Origin: Alphaproteobacteria bacterium
GTDB lineage: Bacteria; Pseudomonadota; Alphaproteobacteria; UBA7887
Direction of reading: 5' to 3'
Assembly: GCA_030739735.1 (NCBI GenBank)
Contig: JASLYQ010000005.1
Location: 62,001-126,000 of the forward strand
Length of the DNA: 64,000 nt
Positions within the stretch are counted from its first letter, which is position 1; each line of letters begins with the position of its first letter. Shown piece by piece: positions 8,212 through 17,157 of the stretch. Both the position numbers and the translations under genes were made by a program. Below the pieces are notes generated by a model. It was not told where the DNA came from and did no database searches. It worked only from the letters and a program-made list of their open reading frames with translations.

Positions 8212-9423
8212 ATGACAAATGGGTTGGTCCGCTTCGTGGCGGTGGCGATCGTAACGATGCTGACCCCGTCGTGCGGGGCTGTCGCCGCATCATGTGCGCC
8301 GGTAGGAACTTGGCTAGTGCCGTCCCAACAAGGCAAACGGCTTTCTGCGGATAACGCGATCTCTAGATTGGCGGAGCGGCAGGTCGTTTTACTCGGCGAA
8401 TCCCATGGAAATGCCGACGATCATCGCTGGCAGCTCCAGGTACTGGCAGCACTACATGGTCGCCGCCCAGATTTGCGCATTGGCCTGGAAATGTTGCCGC
8501 GTGCAGCGCAACCGGTTTTGGATCGGTGGATGGCCGGAGAGCTTTCCGTCAAGGCCTTCCTGGAGAGCGTCAATTGGGATCGCGTTTGGGGATATAATTC
8601 AAACCTTTATATGCCAATTTTCGAATTTTCTCGTATGAATCAAGTGCCCCTGATCGCGATCAATATTCCGCGCAGTCTCGTGGCCAAAGTGAGAGACGAA
8701 GGCTGGGCTGCGATCCCTGACGAGGAGCGTGTCGGTGTCGGTGATCCGGCGACTGCACCTAGCGCTTATAGCGACATGCTGGCCGATGTCTTTGTCGTAA
8801 AGGAACGAATGGCAGCAGGCGGGCACGAGGACAGTGCCATGGCGCCGACAAGCGACGCTGAACGCATGGCCTTGGTCGACGACCCCGAATTTCAGCGCTT
8901 TGTCGAGGCACAACTGACCTGGGATCGGGCCATGGCCGAGGCACTCGCCGAGGTTGCGTTAGCAAGGACTGAGGCGCCGCTTGTGGTCGGTATCGTGGGA
9001 CGCGGCCACGCGGAAGGTGGCCACGGCATCGCGCATCAACTCCGCGATCTCGGTGTGGACGACATCGGAATCGCTGTGACGACGACGGAGTCCTGTGCCA
9101 ATCTGCCGACAGGCTTGGCTGACCTTGTGTTCGTCACCACCGTGCAAGAAGTCGGATCATCGCCGGGACCGCGGCTGGGCATTTTGATCGATAGGGCCGA
9201 CGACGGTGTTGTCGTCCGCCATGTGGTTCCCGACAGTGTCGCCGCCGAAGCCGGAATCAAAGAAACCGATATCATCACCGAGGCGGCGGGTTTCGCGCTT
9301 AGCGATCCCGGTGACCTGATACGGATCGTGCGACGCCAAGCGCCCGGCACATGGCTGCCGCTAGTTCTGATGCGGGATGGCGAAGGCTTGCATCTGGTGG
9401 CTAAGTTTCCGATGCACTTCTAA
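8212..9423 (+). CDS. Exported ChaN-like (Tiki/heme-binding superfamily) protein with C-terminal PDZ domain
   Basis: This 403-residue protein starts with a hydrophobic export signal ending near SCGAVAA; the cysteine raises a weak lipoprotein possibility. A ChaN-like domain follows (about residues 45-290) with the family's histidine motifs: VVLLGESHGNADDH near the start and VGRGHAEGGHG near the end. ChaN-like proteins bind heme, and the related TIKI proteins are metal-dependent proteases. From about residue 310 a PDZ domain is visible (LGILIDRADDGVVVRHVVPD, then AGIKETDIITEA). AGGAG lies six bases upstream. The next gene begins two bases after the stop, so the ChaN-PDZ protein and the metallopeptidase are very likely co-translated. 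A role in periplasmic protein or heme handling is inference. Confidence 0.85.
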   Translation: MTNGLVRFVAVAIVTMLTPSCGAVAASCAPVGTWLVPSQQGKRLSADNAISRLAERQVVLLGESHGNADDHRWQLQVLAALHGRRPDLRIGLEMLPRAAQPVLDRWMAGELSVKAFLESVNWDRVWGYNSNLYMPIFEFSRMNQVPLIAINIPRSLVAKVRDEGWAAIPDEERVGVGDPATAPSAYSDMLADVFVVKERMAAGGHEDSAMAPTSDAERMALVDDPEFQRFVEAQLTWDRAMAEALAEVALARTEAPLVVGIVGRGHAEGGHGIAHQLRDLGVDDIGIAVTTTESCANLPTGLADLVFVTTVQEVGSSPGPRLGILIDRADDGVVVRHVVPDSVAAEAGIKETDIITEAAGFALSDPGDLIRIVRRQAPGTWLPLVLMRDGEGLHLVAKFPMHF

Positions 9424-9425
9424 AT

Positions 9426-11267
9426 ATGAGCATCACTTGGGGGAGACGCATAGTAGGCGCCCTAATATCCCTTTTCTGTGCCGGACCCATCACCGCAGGG
9501 GAAATCGTTGAGCTCCAGGTTACTTTCGATCCGACGACCGGCCGTCTCGAAGGGATGGCTTCCCACGGTGCTATAACATTCACCAAACAAATTCCGCTTG
9601 CCGACTCTCATTCCTTTGATGCCATGCCGGACGCAGCCTTGGCCTCACCCGACGGCAGTTATCTTCCGCCACAGGCGTGGTGGCCAACGTTGGGGCACAA
9701 CGGCGTAGATTATAGATACAGGCTGACCCTCACGGTTCCCCTCGGTCAGGTCGCAGTCGCGACGGCTCACCTCGATTCAGAGCCGTTTACCGCTGCCGGA
9801 TATCGGGCAACGTTCGTTGGCGAGATACCGCCTCTGATTTTCGTCGGGCCTTACGAGGTGACGGAGCGCTGGCACACGGGCAAGCGCCTGCGAACCTATT
9901 TTCCGTCAGAAATGTCGTCGCTCGGCCAGCGGTATCTCGATCGCGTGGTCTCTTACATCGACCGCTTCGAGGCGGACATCGGTGACTATCCCCATTCCCA
10001 TTTCTGGGTCGTCTCTGCGCCTTTCCCGGTTGGCCTAGGATTTTCGGGCGCAACTTATGTGAGCGAACGCATTTTGCCGTTGCCGTTCATGCAGGGGCGC
10101 TCGCTGGCACATGAGGTGCTTCATAACTGGTGGGGCAATGGCGTTCGTGCAGATTACGCAACCGGCAATTGGTCCGAGGGCCTGACCACATATCTCGCCG
10201 ATTATGGCCTCGCCGAGGAAACAGGTGAGACAGCGGCCCATAACATGCGTCTAGCATGGCTGCGGGATATAAGCGCTCTCCGCGATTATGACGACACGGC
10301 CCTGTCCGCCTTCGTCCAGCGCCATCACGATGCTGCCCAAGTGGTGGGCTACGATAAAGTCGCGATGGTCTTCCACATGCTGCGTCGAAAAATTGGTGAT
10401 GCCGCTTTTGACAATGGCTTGAAAGACCTCTGGAAACGATGGCGCGGAAATGTCGCAGGGTGGTCGGACCTTCGAAGAGTGTTTGAAAGCGCGTCATCGC
10501 GTGAGCTCGGGCGCTTTTTCGAGCAATGGATAACACGGGCCGGTACACCTGATTTGACGTTGCAGAATGTTGCCGTTGAGGAAGGCCCATCGGGGTGGCG
10601 CCTGGCGTTGCGATTGCGGCAGGACGGTCGCCCATGGGATCTCACGGTGCCCGTTGTCGTTAAGACGGCGGAAGGCACCGTCGTGCGTTTTGCCGAACTG
10701 TCGACAACGACCGGGGACTATGCGTGGGACTTGTCGTCGCGTCCCATAGCGGTGGCCATCGACCCCGATCATCATGTCCTCAGGCGTTTGGCAACGGGAG
10801 AGGCGCCAGCAATATTTCGCGATGTCACACTGGATGGCGGCGCAGCCGTCGTCGTCGCCGGCGATGACACCGAGCTGGCCGCAGTGGCCGAAGTAATGGC
10901 GGCACATCTCCTGGGCCGCAAAGCCAAAATCCGACCGGAGACGGCTCTGACTTCGTTACTCGACGGGCAGGGTATTGTGCTGATTGGCTTGGATGGTACG
11001 ATCGAAGAGATACTCGTCGGTAACGGCATATCAATTCCCGACTTCGCGTCAGTTGAGGGAACGGCTAGGGCATGGGCAACACAGCTTACCAACGGCCAAG
11101 CCGTGCTGGTCATCGCGGCGAATGATCGTGCTGCGCTGGAGGCCATAATTCGACCGTTGCCACATTACGGGAGCCATAGCTACGTGGTTTTCGACGGGCG
11201 CCGAGCGATCAACAAAGGCACTTTACCGCCCGCCCCCGAACATCCATTGAGTATTGTTTTCGACTAG
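9426..11267 (+). CDS. Exported M1-like zinc metallopeptidase
   Basis: This 613-residue protein has a signal peptide (cleavage near ITAG) and the gluzincin motif HEVLHNWWGN. Zinc ligands are His229 and His233 with Glu251 in NWSEG as the third, and Glu230 is catalytic; the 18-residue spacing is normal for M1 peptidases. VVGYDKVAMVFHMLRRKIG matches the M1 tyrosine helix. The exopeptidase GAMEN motif is absent: the equivalent stretch reads GLGFSGATYVSE. After about residue 440 comes a 170-residue alpha/beta-looking C-terminal region that I do not recognise. It sits between the ChaN-PDZ gene (two-base gap) and a binding-protein gene (36-base gap), suggesting one operon of exported proteins. Its substrate is unknown. 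Confidence 0.85.
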   Translation: MSITWGRRIVGALISLFCAGPITAGEIVELQVTFDPTTGRLEGMASHGAITFTKQIPLADSHSFDAMPDAALASPDGSYLPPQAWWPTLGHNGVDYRYRLTLTVPLGQVAVATAHLDSEPFTAAGYRATFVGEIPPLIFVGPYEVTERWHTGKRLRTYFPSEMSSLGQRYLDRVVSYIDRFEADIGDYPHSHFWVVSAPFPVGLGFSGATYVSERILPLPFMQGRSLAHEVLHNWWGNGVRADYATGNWSEGLTTYLADYGLAEETGETAAHNMRLAWLRDISALRDYDDTALSAFVQRHHDAAQVVGYDKVAMVFHMLRRKIGDAAFDNGLKDLWKRWRGNVAGWSDLRRVFESASSRELGRFFEQWITRAGTPDLTLQNVAVEEGPSGWRLALRLRQDGRPWDLTVPVVVKTAEGTVVRFAELSTTTGDYAWDLSSRPIAVAIDPDHHVLRRLATGEAPAIFRDVTLDGGAAVVVAGDDTELAAVAEVMAAHLLGRKAKIRPETALTSLLDGQGIVLIGLDGTIEEILVGNGISIPDFASVEGTARAWATQLTNGQAVLVIAANDRAALEAIIRPLPHYGSHSYVVFDGRRAINKGTLPPAPEHPLSIVFD

Positions 11268-11303
11268 GCCGATAGTCAGACGATTCGTGGGAGGGGTAAG
11301 GGC

Positions 11304-12491
11304 ATGCGACTGATCAGCAACATACTGTCCCGTCGGAGCGTGGTGTGTGGCGTTGGCGCCGCTGCTGCCACCTGTTTGCTGCCATTGCGTGGTGCCTTAA
11401 CGGCTCCGCCTGTAACGATCGGTGTCCTACTACCCACAAGCGGCGGCCTCAACGATCATGTCGCGCAAATACGGTTGGGCGTGACCGCAGCGGTGGCCGA
11501 ACTGAACGAGAAGGACGGCGTACTGGGGCGACCTCTGCGTCTCGCATTTCGCGATTCCGAAGGGACGCTGCGAAACCTTGCGAACCGTTGTGCCGAACTC
11601 GTGCGCGACGAAAAGGCACAGGCGGTTATCGGGCCCTTTGTCGCCGCCGGCCGCAAGACCGCAGCACGCGCCTTAGCCTCAAGCCGAGTTCCTTTGTTGA
11701 CTGCGAGCAACAATGAAGGTGGGTTTTGTACGCTAGGCGCATTCACCCTAGCCCCGACGCCCTACCAGGACTCTTTTCCGCTACTACAATATCTCGATGG
11801 CGGACGCGGCCGCTCCTATTTCCTCGTCGGTAGCGGCACAAGCTGGCAAAGGAGCATGTTCAGACGAACGGTCTTGCGCGTCCTCTACCACCACGGCGGA
11901 AAAGTGCTGGGTGAGGCGCTTACCAGAATCGGAGAGACTAATTTCGAGCCTGTTGCGCGCTGGATCGCAGCGACGGAGGCCGATGTGGTATTGCTTTGTG
12001 TCCCGCGGCGAAATGGTAGCGAGTTCGTACGGCAAGCCCACGCCATAGGGTTGCTTGATCGGATCGATCTCGGATGGCTAGGTTTCAACGAGATGCACGC
12101 GCAAGATCTTGGCGCCGATTTGGCAAAAAAAGTGGTAACCGCATCGAGTTTTGTTGCTAGCGACACAGCCAATGGCGTGCCCGCGTTAGCTTCACAGCTG
12201 GATAGCCACGCCGGAGACTCTATGCCAATCACCTATTATGCCTTCACCCATTATACCACCATTATGGCGCTTGCTTCGGCATGGCGGTCCGCCGGAGAAG
12301 CCAGTGGAGAAGCGGCGCTGAGGGCCCTACCAGATACCGTATTCGAGGGGGCCACGGGTCGCATCGGCTTCGATGGCCAGAGCCGTCAGGCAAAGTTGCC
12401 AATGGTGATTGGCAGAGGCACGGGTGAGGGGGCGCTCGAGGTTATCGAACGCTTGGGTATCGTCGACCCGGGACCAGGCTGCAACACCTGA
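11304..12491 (+). CDS. Tat-exported LivK-type ABC transporter substrate-binding protein
   Basis: This 395-residue periplasmic binding protein is of the branched-chain amino acid type (type I fold). A twin-arginine signal (SRRSVVCGVGAAAATCLLPL) is followed by VTIGVLLPTSGGLNDHVAQI, the typical first strand and ligand loop. Then come VAELNEKDGVLGRPLRL, a DEKAQAVIGPFVAAG second strand and a full second lobe. No permease or ATPase gene of an amino-acid ABC system is adjacent, so this may be an orphan receptor or serve a transporter elsewhere. It follows the metallopeptidase gene in the same orientation with a 36-base gap, which hints that it binds a peptide or amino-acid product. That is inference. 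Confidence 0.88.
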   Translation: MRLISNILSRRSVVCGVGAAAATCLLPLRGALTAPPVTIGVLLPTSGGLNDHVAQIRLGVTAAVAELNEKDGVLGRPLRLAFRDSEGTLRNLANRCAELVRDEKAQAVIGPFVAAGRKTAARALASSRVPLLTASNNEGGFCTLGAFTLAPTPYQDSFPLLQYLDGGRGRSYFLVGSGTSWQRSMFRRTVLRVLYHHGGKVLGEALTRIGETNFEPVARWIAATEADVVLLCVPRRNGSEFVRQAHAIGLLDRIDLGWLGFNEMHAQDLGADLAKKVVTASSFVASDTANGVPALASQLDSHAGDSMPITYYAFTHYTTIMALASAWRSAGEASGEAALRALPDTVFEGATGRIGFDGQSRQAKLPMVIGRGTGEGALEVIERLGIVDPGPGCNT

Positions 12492-12626
12492 GGTTTATGC
12501 CTCAGCAGCCTTGACCTTGCCGGTGGAAAAGGCATGAATACTAAGCACACGGAGCACAAAGCTGCTAACGGCACCAGAGTGACCCGGAGCAGCTGAACCG
12601 GTGCCTCACAGGGGAGGAGCTACGAC

Positions 12627-13733
12627 ATGAAACGCAATACAGTAATCGTCGCCATCGTGATGCTTGTCATCGGTTTGGCATTGGGAAAGTTCTTTTTGGA
12701 TGATGGTGGCGAAAGCCTCACCTTGGCACCCAGCACCGAACAAGCCGCTGAAGCACCGGCTGCAGATAAGGTTCGTTGGAAAATGGCCAGCGCTTTTGCG
12801 AGTGAGCTGGTACAGCTTGGCGACCAGGGGCAGTTGATTGAAAAGCGTATCGGCGAGCTTTCCGGCGGCACCATGGAGGTCAAGTTCTTCGAGCCTAGCG
12901 CCTTGGTCCCGGCCTTGGAGATCTTCGATGCGGTTTCCGCAGGCTCCGTCGATGCAGGCTGGTCAGCGGCCGGCTATTGGGCCGGCAAGGTACCTGCACT
13001 GCAATTCTTTACGGCTGTACCATTCGGTCCTAGGGCGGGTGAGGCGATCGCCTGGCTGTACTATGGCGGTGGCGAGGAGCTGCTGCAGGAGTTGTATGCG
13101 CCCCACAATATTCACCCCCTGCAATGTAACCTGATCTCGCCAGAAGGATCCGGCTGGTTTCGCGAGCCGATCGAGACGCTTGAGGACCTAAAGGACCTGA
13201 AGATGCGTTTCTTCGGTCTTGGCGCAAAGGTGATGGAAAAGCTTGGTGTTTCCACTCAACTCATCGCTGGTGGTGATATTTTTCCGGCCCTAGAGCTTGG
13301 CACCATCGATGCCACAGAGTTCTCCATGCCGGCGATCGACCTTGAGCTAGGCTTCTACCAGGTTGCCAAGCATTACTATTTTCCAGGGTGGCACCAACCG
13401 ATCAGCATGGGCGAACTCATCATCAACATGGATCGATGGAACGCTCTCAACACAACCCAGCAAGAGATTGTCAAAGCGGCGTGTAAAGAGAGCATGCTTC
13501 GCGGGCTGGCGCAGGGTGAGGCCATCCAATTCGGCGCTTTGCAGGAATTGCAGAACAAAGGCGTCACGCTACATCGCTGGTCGCCCGAGATCCTAGCAGC
13601 GCTTGAGAAAGCCTGGCAGGAAGTTGTCGCGGAAGAAGCGGCGGCAAATGCTGACTTTGCCCGGGTCTGGGAGTCGCTCAGCGAGTTCCGCAAGAACTAT
13701 AAGGTATGGGGTGATTACGGCTACCTCGACTAA
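12627..13733 (+). CDS. TRAP transporter substrate-binding protein (DctP family)
   Basis: This 368-residue periplasmic TRAP-type binding protein delivers an organic acid or other solute to a DctQM permease. After an N-terminal hydrophobic helix (IVAIVMLVIGLALGKFFL) and a long Ala/Pro/Glu-rich linker, the mature domain begins at VRWKMASAF. It has the DctP landmarks DLKDLKMRFFGLGAKVMEKL and a long hinge helix. No clear signal-peptidase site follows the helix, so it may stay membrane-tethered. GGGGAGGAG precedes the ATG. DctQ and DctM genes do not follow, making this an orphan component. Family members with aromatic-rich pockets bind 2-oxoacids or mannitol-like solutes; the ligand here is unknown. 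Confidence 0.9.
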   Translation: MKRNTVIVAIVMLVIGLALGKFFLDDGGESLTLAPSTEQAAEAPAADKVRWKMASAFASELVQLGDQGQLIEKRIGELSGGTMEVKFFEPSALVPALEIFDAVSAGSVDAGWSAAGYWAGKVPALQFFTAVPFGPRAGEAIAWLYYGGGEELLQELYAPHNIHPLQCNLISPEGSGWFREPIETLEDLKDLKMRFFGLGAKVMEKLGVSTQLIAGGDIFPALELGTIDATEFSMPAIDLELGFYQVAKHYYFPGWHQPISMGELIINMDRWNALNTTQQEIVKAACKESMLRGLAQGEAIQFGALQELQNKGVTLHRWSPEILAALEKAWQEVVAEEAAANADFARVWESLSEFRKNYKVWGDYGYLD

Positions 13734-13754
13734 GTCAGGATAAGGCGCGACGAC

Positions 13755-13892
13755 ATGACGATTGCGGCATTGCCGCACTGCCTTGCGCTCGCCCGTCCCC
13801 TGCTGTGGGTCGGGCGGGTGGCGGCGGTTGCAGCGATGATTGGTATTTGCTCCATAGCAGCCATGGCCCAAGAGGGTGATGCAGAGAACTAA
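13755..13892 (+). CDS. Possible 45-residue exported or membrane peptide
   Basis: A short frame follows the TRAP binding-protein gene by 21 bases, at the place where a DctQ gene would normally start. It encodes a basic N-terminus, a hydrophobic stretch (VAAVAAMIGICSIAAMA) and a short acidic tail (QEGDAEN). AMA followed by QEG could be a signal-peptidase site, leaving only a seven-residue tail. It is too short for DctQ, which has four membrane helices. It could be a genuine small protein or the eroded start of a permease gene. Confidence 0.3.
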   Translation: MTIAALPHCLALARPLLWVGRVAAVAAMIGICSIAAMAQEGDAEN

Positions 13893-13990
13893 GATCCGAT
13901 CGGGCTGCGCACACGTGTGGGCTGGACGTCGCTCCCATACAATATTTATCGTAGGGCCTCAGGCGGCCGCAGCCTGATTAGGCGGTTGCT

Positions 13991-14953
13991 ATGTGGAGAG
14001 CGGGCGAGCCGCGAATGACTTGGGCGCGCGCGTGTATGGCTTGGCCTCGTAATCTAGTGCTTTTGGCGTTTCTGAGTGCCAACGGAACTGCGGCGGATGC
14101 ACCACATGTTGTGACGAGCATAGCCCCAGTGCAAGCCTTGGCGACTGGCGTGACCCAAGGCGTCACCGAGCCAACACTTCTGTTGCGCGGAGCAGGCTCG
14201 CCCCATGACAACCAGCTCAAACCCTCCGATGCGTCGGCGCTCGCTGCCGCCGACATCGTTTTTTGGGTTGGACCGGAACTGGAGAGATTTCTTGTTCGAC
14301 CCTTGGAATCACTGGCGAGATCGGCAGCTATCGTGTCGCTGTTGGAGGCTGACGGCATTGTCAAATTGCCCGCCCGCGCTCATGAAATCTGGCATGTTGA
14401 GGCGCACTCTGAACTCAGCCAATCTTCGAACATCACCGATCCGCATATCTGGCTTTCGCCTGCGAATGCCCGCGCGATAGTTACAGCGATGGTCAACACA
14501 CTTGCCGAAGTAGATCCCGAACACATAGATGTTTACCATAAGAATCGTGATAAGTTGCATGTGCAATTATGGGAGCTTGAGATTGACCTGAGCACCACGC
14601 TAGCACCGGTGCGGAATATTCCATTCGTGGTGTTACATGACGCCTATCAATATCTTGAGCATGCTTTTGGATTGCGCGCCGTAAGCGCTGTTACCCTCGG
14701 ACCGGTGAGGCGTCCGGGCATTCAATACCTGCAAAAGCTCACGCATCAACTGGATCGTGTCGATGCGCCCTGCCTCTTCGGAGAAATCGGGGTAGTATCA
14801 CCAATCGCGACCCAACTTACCCGTGACTGGGGCCTGCGGAGCGGTCAGCTCGATCCTCTCGGCATTGCTCGACAAGAGGGTCCCGAGGGCTATTTAGCGA
14901 TGATGCGGGCGAACGCGGTTGCGCTCGTAGCGTGTTTGTCAGAAGCGCCGTAA
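13991..14953 (+). CDS. znuA: Zinc ABC transporter substrate-binding protein ZnuA
   Basis: This is a 320-residue periplasmic metal-binding lipocalin-like helical-backbone protein of the ZnuA family, which captures Zn2+ for the ZnuBC importer. Three metal-ligand histidines are recognisable in GSPHDNQLKPSDA, DPHIWLSP and VLHDAYQYLEHAFGL, with the closing QLDPLG. The histidine-rich mobile loop usual in ZnuA is almost missing: the region between the first two ligands has only isolated histidines. The start at 13991 is used; ATG at 14015 would also give a good signal peptide. It faces znuB and znuC end-to-end, nine bases apart, so it has its own promoter. No Zur box was found nearby. Confidence 0.9.
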   Translation: MWRAGEPRMTWARACMAWPRNLVLLAFLSANGTAADAPHVVTSIAPVQALATGVTQGVTEPTLLLRGAGSPHDNQLKPSDASALAAADIVFWVGPELERFLVRPLESLARSAAIVSLLEADGIVKLPARAHEIWHVEAHSELSQSSNITDPHIWLSPANARAIVTAMVNTLAEVDPEHIDVYHKNRDKLHVQLWELEIDLSTTLAPVRNIPFVVLHDAYQYLEHAFGLRAVSAVTLGPVRRPGIQYLQKLTHQLDRVDAPCLFGEIGVVSPIATQLTRDWGLRSGQLDPLGIARQEGPEGYLAMMRANAVALVACLSEAP

Positions 14954-14961
14954 GTCAGCCG

Positions 14962-15756
14962 TCAAGCGCTATCGCGTCGTGGAAGAATACACATAACCGC
15001 GAATATCGCTGCTGCGACAACGACAATCGATGGTCCGGCCGGACTATCAAAGGACGCGGAAGCATACAAGCCGCCCAGAACCGAAACGACGCCGATGATA
15101 GTGGCCAGAGCGACCATCTGCTCCGGCGACGACACTAACCGCCTCGCCGCCGCTGCAGGCAATATGAGCATTGACACGATCAATAGAATACCAACGACTT
15201 TCATGCCGATCGCTACCACCAGTGCAACCATGACCATTAACGAAAATTGCGATGCATCGACTGGTGCACCTTCTACTGTCGCCAAGTCCCTGTGCACTGT
15301 GGCCGACAACAGCGGGCGCCAACCCCAGTACAAATATATTCCGGCGACCGCGAGTGTCACAAATATGGCGGCAATATCGGCGGCACCAACGGCGAGAATA
15401 TCGCCGAACAGATAAGCCATAAGATCAACGCGAACGGCATGAAGTGATGCAAGGACGACCAGGCCGATCGCAAGCGCGGCATGAGCCACGACACCCATCA
15501 GTGTATCCGTCGGGAGCAATTGGCGTCGGTCCAGTGCGGCCAGAAGAACAGCCATGGCGAGGCAAGTGGTACCCGCGCCGATCATAGGATCGACCCCAAT
15601 GAACAGGCCTAACGCCACGCCGAGCAGAGCGGAGTGCGATACAGCAGCGCCGAAGTAGGCCATGCGGCGCCAAATCAGGAAGCAGCCAAGCGGGCCGGTA
15701 AACATGGCGAGACCCAAACCGGCTACAATCGCCCGGCCAAAGAAGTCCTCTATCAT
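14962..15756 (-). CDS. znuB: Zinc ABC transporter permease ZnuB
   Basis: This 264-residue integral membrane protein is the pore of the zinc importer. It has about seven to eight hydrophobic helices and the family start (DFFGRAIVAGLGLAMFTGPLGC) with FLIWRRMAYFGAAVSHSALLG, the segment that contacts the ATPase. The C-terminal half has MKVVGILLIVSMLILPAAAARRL, highly characteristic of ABC-3 (zinc/manganese) permeases. Its start overlaps the znuC stop by four bases, so the two are translated together. The 3' end meets znuA tail-to-tail. Confidence 0.93.
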   Translation of the reverse strand: MIEDFFGRAIVAGLGLAMFTGPLGCFLIWRRMAYFGAAVSHSALLGVALGLFIGVDPMIGAGTTCLAMAVLLAALDRRQLLPTDTLMGVVAHAALAIGLVVLASLHAVRVDLMAYLFGDILAVGAADIAAIFVTLAVAGIYLYWGWRPLLSATVHRDLATVEGAPVDASQFSLMVMVALVVAIGMKVVGILLIVSMLILPAAAARRLVSSPEQMVALATIIGVVSVLGGLYASASFDSPAGPSIVVVAAAIFAVMCILPRRDSA

Positions 15757-16547
15757 CGGGCGGGAGGTTCCGTTGATGATGAGAGAGAAACGATTCGCCC
15801 TGCATCGTCGTGCCTGTGGTCATGGTGATGTCGGTAGAGGGCAATGGCGCTCGATATCTGGACCCCAAATAGATTCTGGAAGGCAGGGTCGTTTACTACG
15901 GCCTCCGGGTGACCGGTACAGCACACATGCCGGTTCAGGCAGACCACAGTTTGCGTAGCAGCCATTACCAGGTGCAGATCGTGGGACACCAACAAGACAC
16001 CGCAACCTCTGCGATCTCGAATTCGCGCGATCAGGTCATAAAGGGCCGCTTGGCTGGCTACGTCCACGCCAGACGTAGGCTCATCAAGAGCGAGCAACTC
16101 CGGATCGCCAACCAATGCCCTGGCCAACAGGACCCGGCTTATCTCGCCGCCGGACAACACCGCCATCTGATCATGCTTGACCGCTTTAGCACCAACTTCA
16201 TCCAATAGTTCATCGAGATCGACGCCCGATATCGGCTGGCCGAGGCTAAGAAACCGAGAGACTGTCAATGGTAGAGTCGGGTCGATGGCTACGCTTTGCG
16301 GCGCATAGCCAATACGCAGGTCCGGCCTGTGCCATATCTTGCCTGCTTGGCAATCGGTCAGTCCTAAAAGCACGCGAACAAGGCTGGTCTTTCCCGAGCC
16401 GTTCAATCCGATGAGGGTGGTGATCTCATTGCGATTCACGGTGATGTCAACATTATCGAGGATCAAGCGGTCACCAAACCGCAGCGTGATACCGTGTGCA
16501 TCAATCAATGAGCCCCCGTGCTTCCGAGTTTCTACCGTGCTCGCCAT
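15753..16547 (-). CDS. znuC: Zinc ABC transporter ATP-binding protein ZnuC
   Basis: This 264-residue ATPase powers zinc import with ZnuB. Walker A is GLNGSGKTS, the Q-loop lies in YAPQSVAID, the signature is LSGGE and Walker B is LLALDEPTSGVD, with the switch histidine in VSHDLH. The C-terminal tail has the histidine cluster HHHDHRHDD, common in ZnuC and supporting zinc rather than manganese. It is the first gene of the znuCB pair and divergent from the MaoC gene. Regulation by Zur would be expected, but no clear Zur palindrome is visible between 16548 and 16689. Confidence 0.94.
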   Translation of the reverse strand: MASTVETRKHGGSLIDAHGITLRFGDRLILDNVDITVNRNEITTLIGLNGSGKTSLVRVLLGLTDCQAGKIWHRPDLRIGYAPQSVAIDPTLPLTVSRFLSLGQPISGVDLDELLDEVGAKAVKHDQMAVLSGGEISRVLLARALVGDPELLALDEPTSGVDVASQAALYDLIARIRDRRGCGVLLVSHDLHLVMAATQTVVCLNRHVCCTGHPEAVVNDPAFQNLFGVQISSAIALYRHHHDHRHDDAGRIVSLSSSTEPPAR

Positions 16548-16689
16548 CGTTTCATCCCGACTCGTTGTGTGCTGTCTTAATAACGGATAGGGAAAGACAC
16601 GTCATCGACCGTGGCATCGTGTTTCGGATAGCAAATACCTGCCGCTTTGCCGTAGGGTTCGGCCGAATCGTAATTGACCGGAGGCTGCA

Positions 16690-17157
16690 ATGGATGCCGA
16701 CCTTTCCCAATTGTATCTTGAGGATTTCCAGGTGGGCCAGGTTGTCGAATTGGGAAGTACGACCATAACTCGTGATGAGATTCTCGATTTTGCGACCCAA
16801 TACGACCCGCAGCCGTTCCATGTGGACGAGGCAGCGGCAGAGCAATCCATGTACGGAGGCCTTATTGCAAGCGGCTGGCATACGGTGTCGCTTTTCATGC
16901 GGCTTCTGGTCGATGGTCTGCTTTGCCAGGCGGCAAGTTTGGGCTCACCGGGTGTAGACGAAGTGCGTTGGCTGAAACCGGTCAGACCGGGCGACACACT
17001 TTTGGCCCGCGGTATTATTCACGCCGTGATTCCCTCGCGCAGCAAACCTGACCGCGGGATCTTGCGCACCACTTATGAAATGTTCAATCAGGATGGTGAC
17101 CGTGTTCTGTCTATGAAGGGGGTTGGGATGTTTGCTCGACGTCAGGAAAGCGGATAG
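16690..17157 (+). CDS. MaoC family (R)-specific enoyl-CoA hydratase
   Basis: This 155-residue hot-dog-fold protein begins [20 protein letters not shown]. The hydratase-2 motif follows in [20 protein letters not shown] and LIASGWHT, with the catalytic Asp/His pair in DPQPFHVD. Members hydrate trans-2-enoyl-CoA to (R)-3-hydroxyacyl-CoA. GGAGG lies five bases before the ATG at 16690. It is a single gene between divergent znuC and the converging molybdenum-hydroxylase operon, which also encodes a crotonase-type hydratase and an acyl-CoA ligase. A shared pathway is plausible but unproven. Confidence 0.9.
   Translation: MDADLSQLYLEDFQVGQVVELGSTTITRDEILDFATQYDPQPFHVDEAAAEQSMYGGLIASGWHTVSLFMRLLVDGLLCQAASLGSPGVDEVRWLKPVRPGDTLLARGIIHAVIPSRSKPDRGILRTTYEMFNQDGDRVLSMKGVGMFARRQESG

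Noticed and set aside
13755-13892. Truncated DctQ permease
   Set aside because: Only one hydrophobic stretch is present and no DctQ motif can be recognised; position alone is not enough.
16548-16689. Zur binding site before znuC
   Set aside because: No palindrome resembling the Zur consensus could be found by eye.
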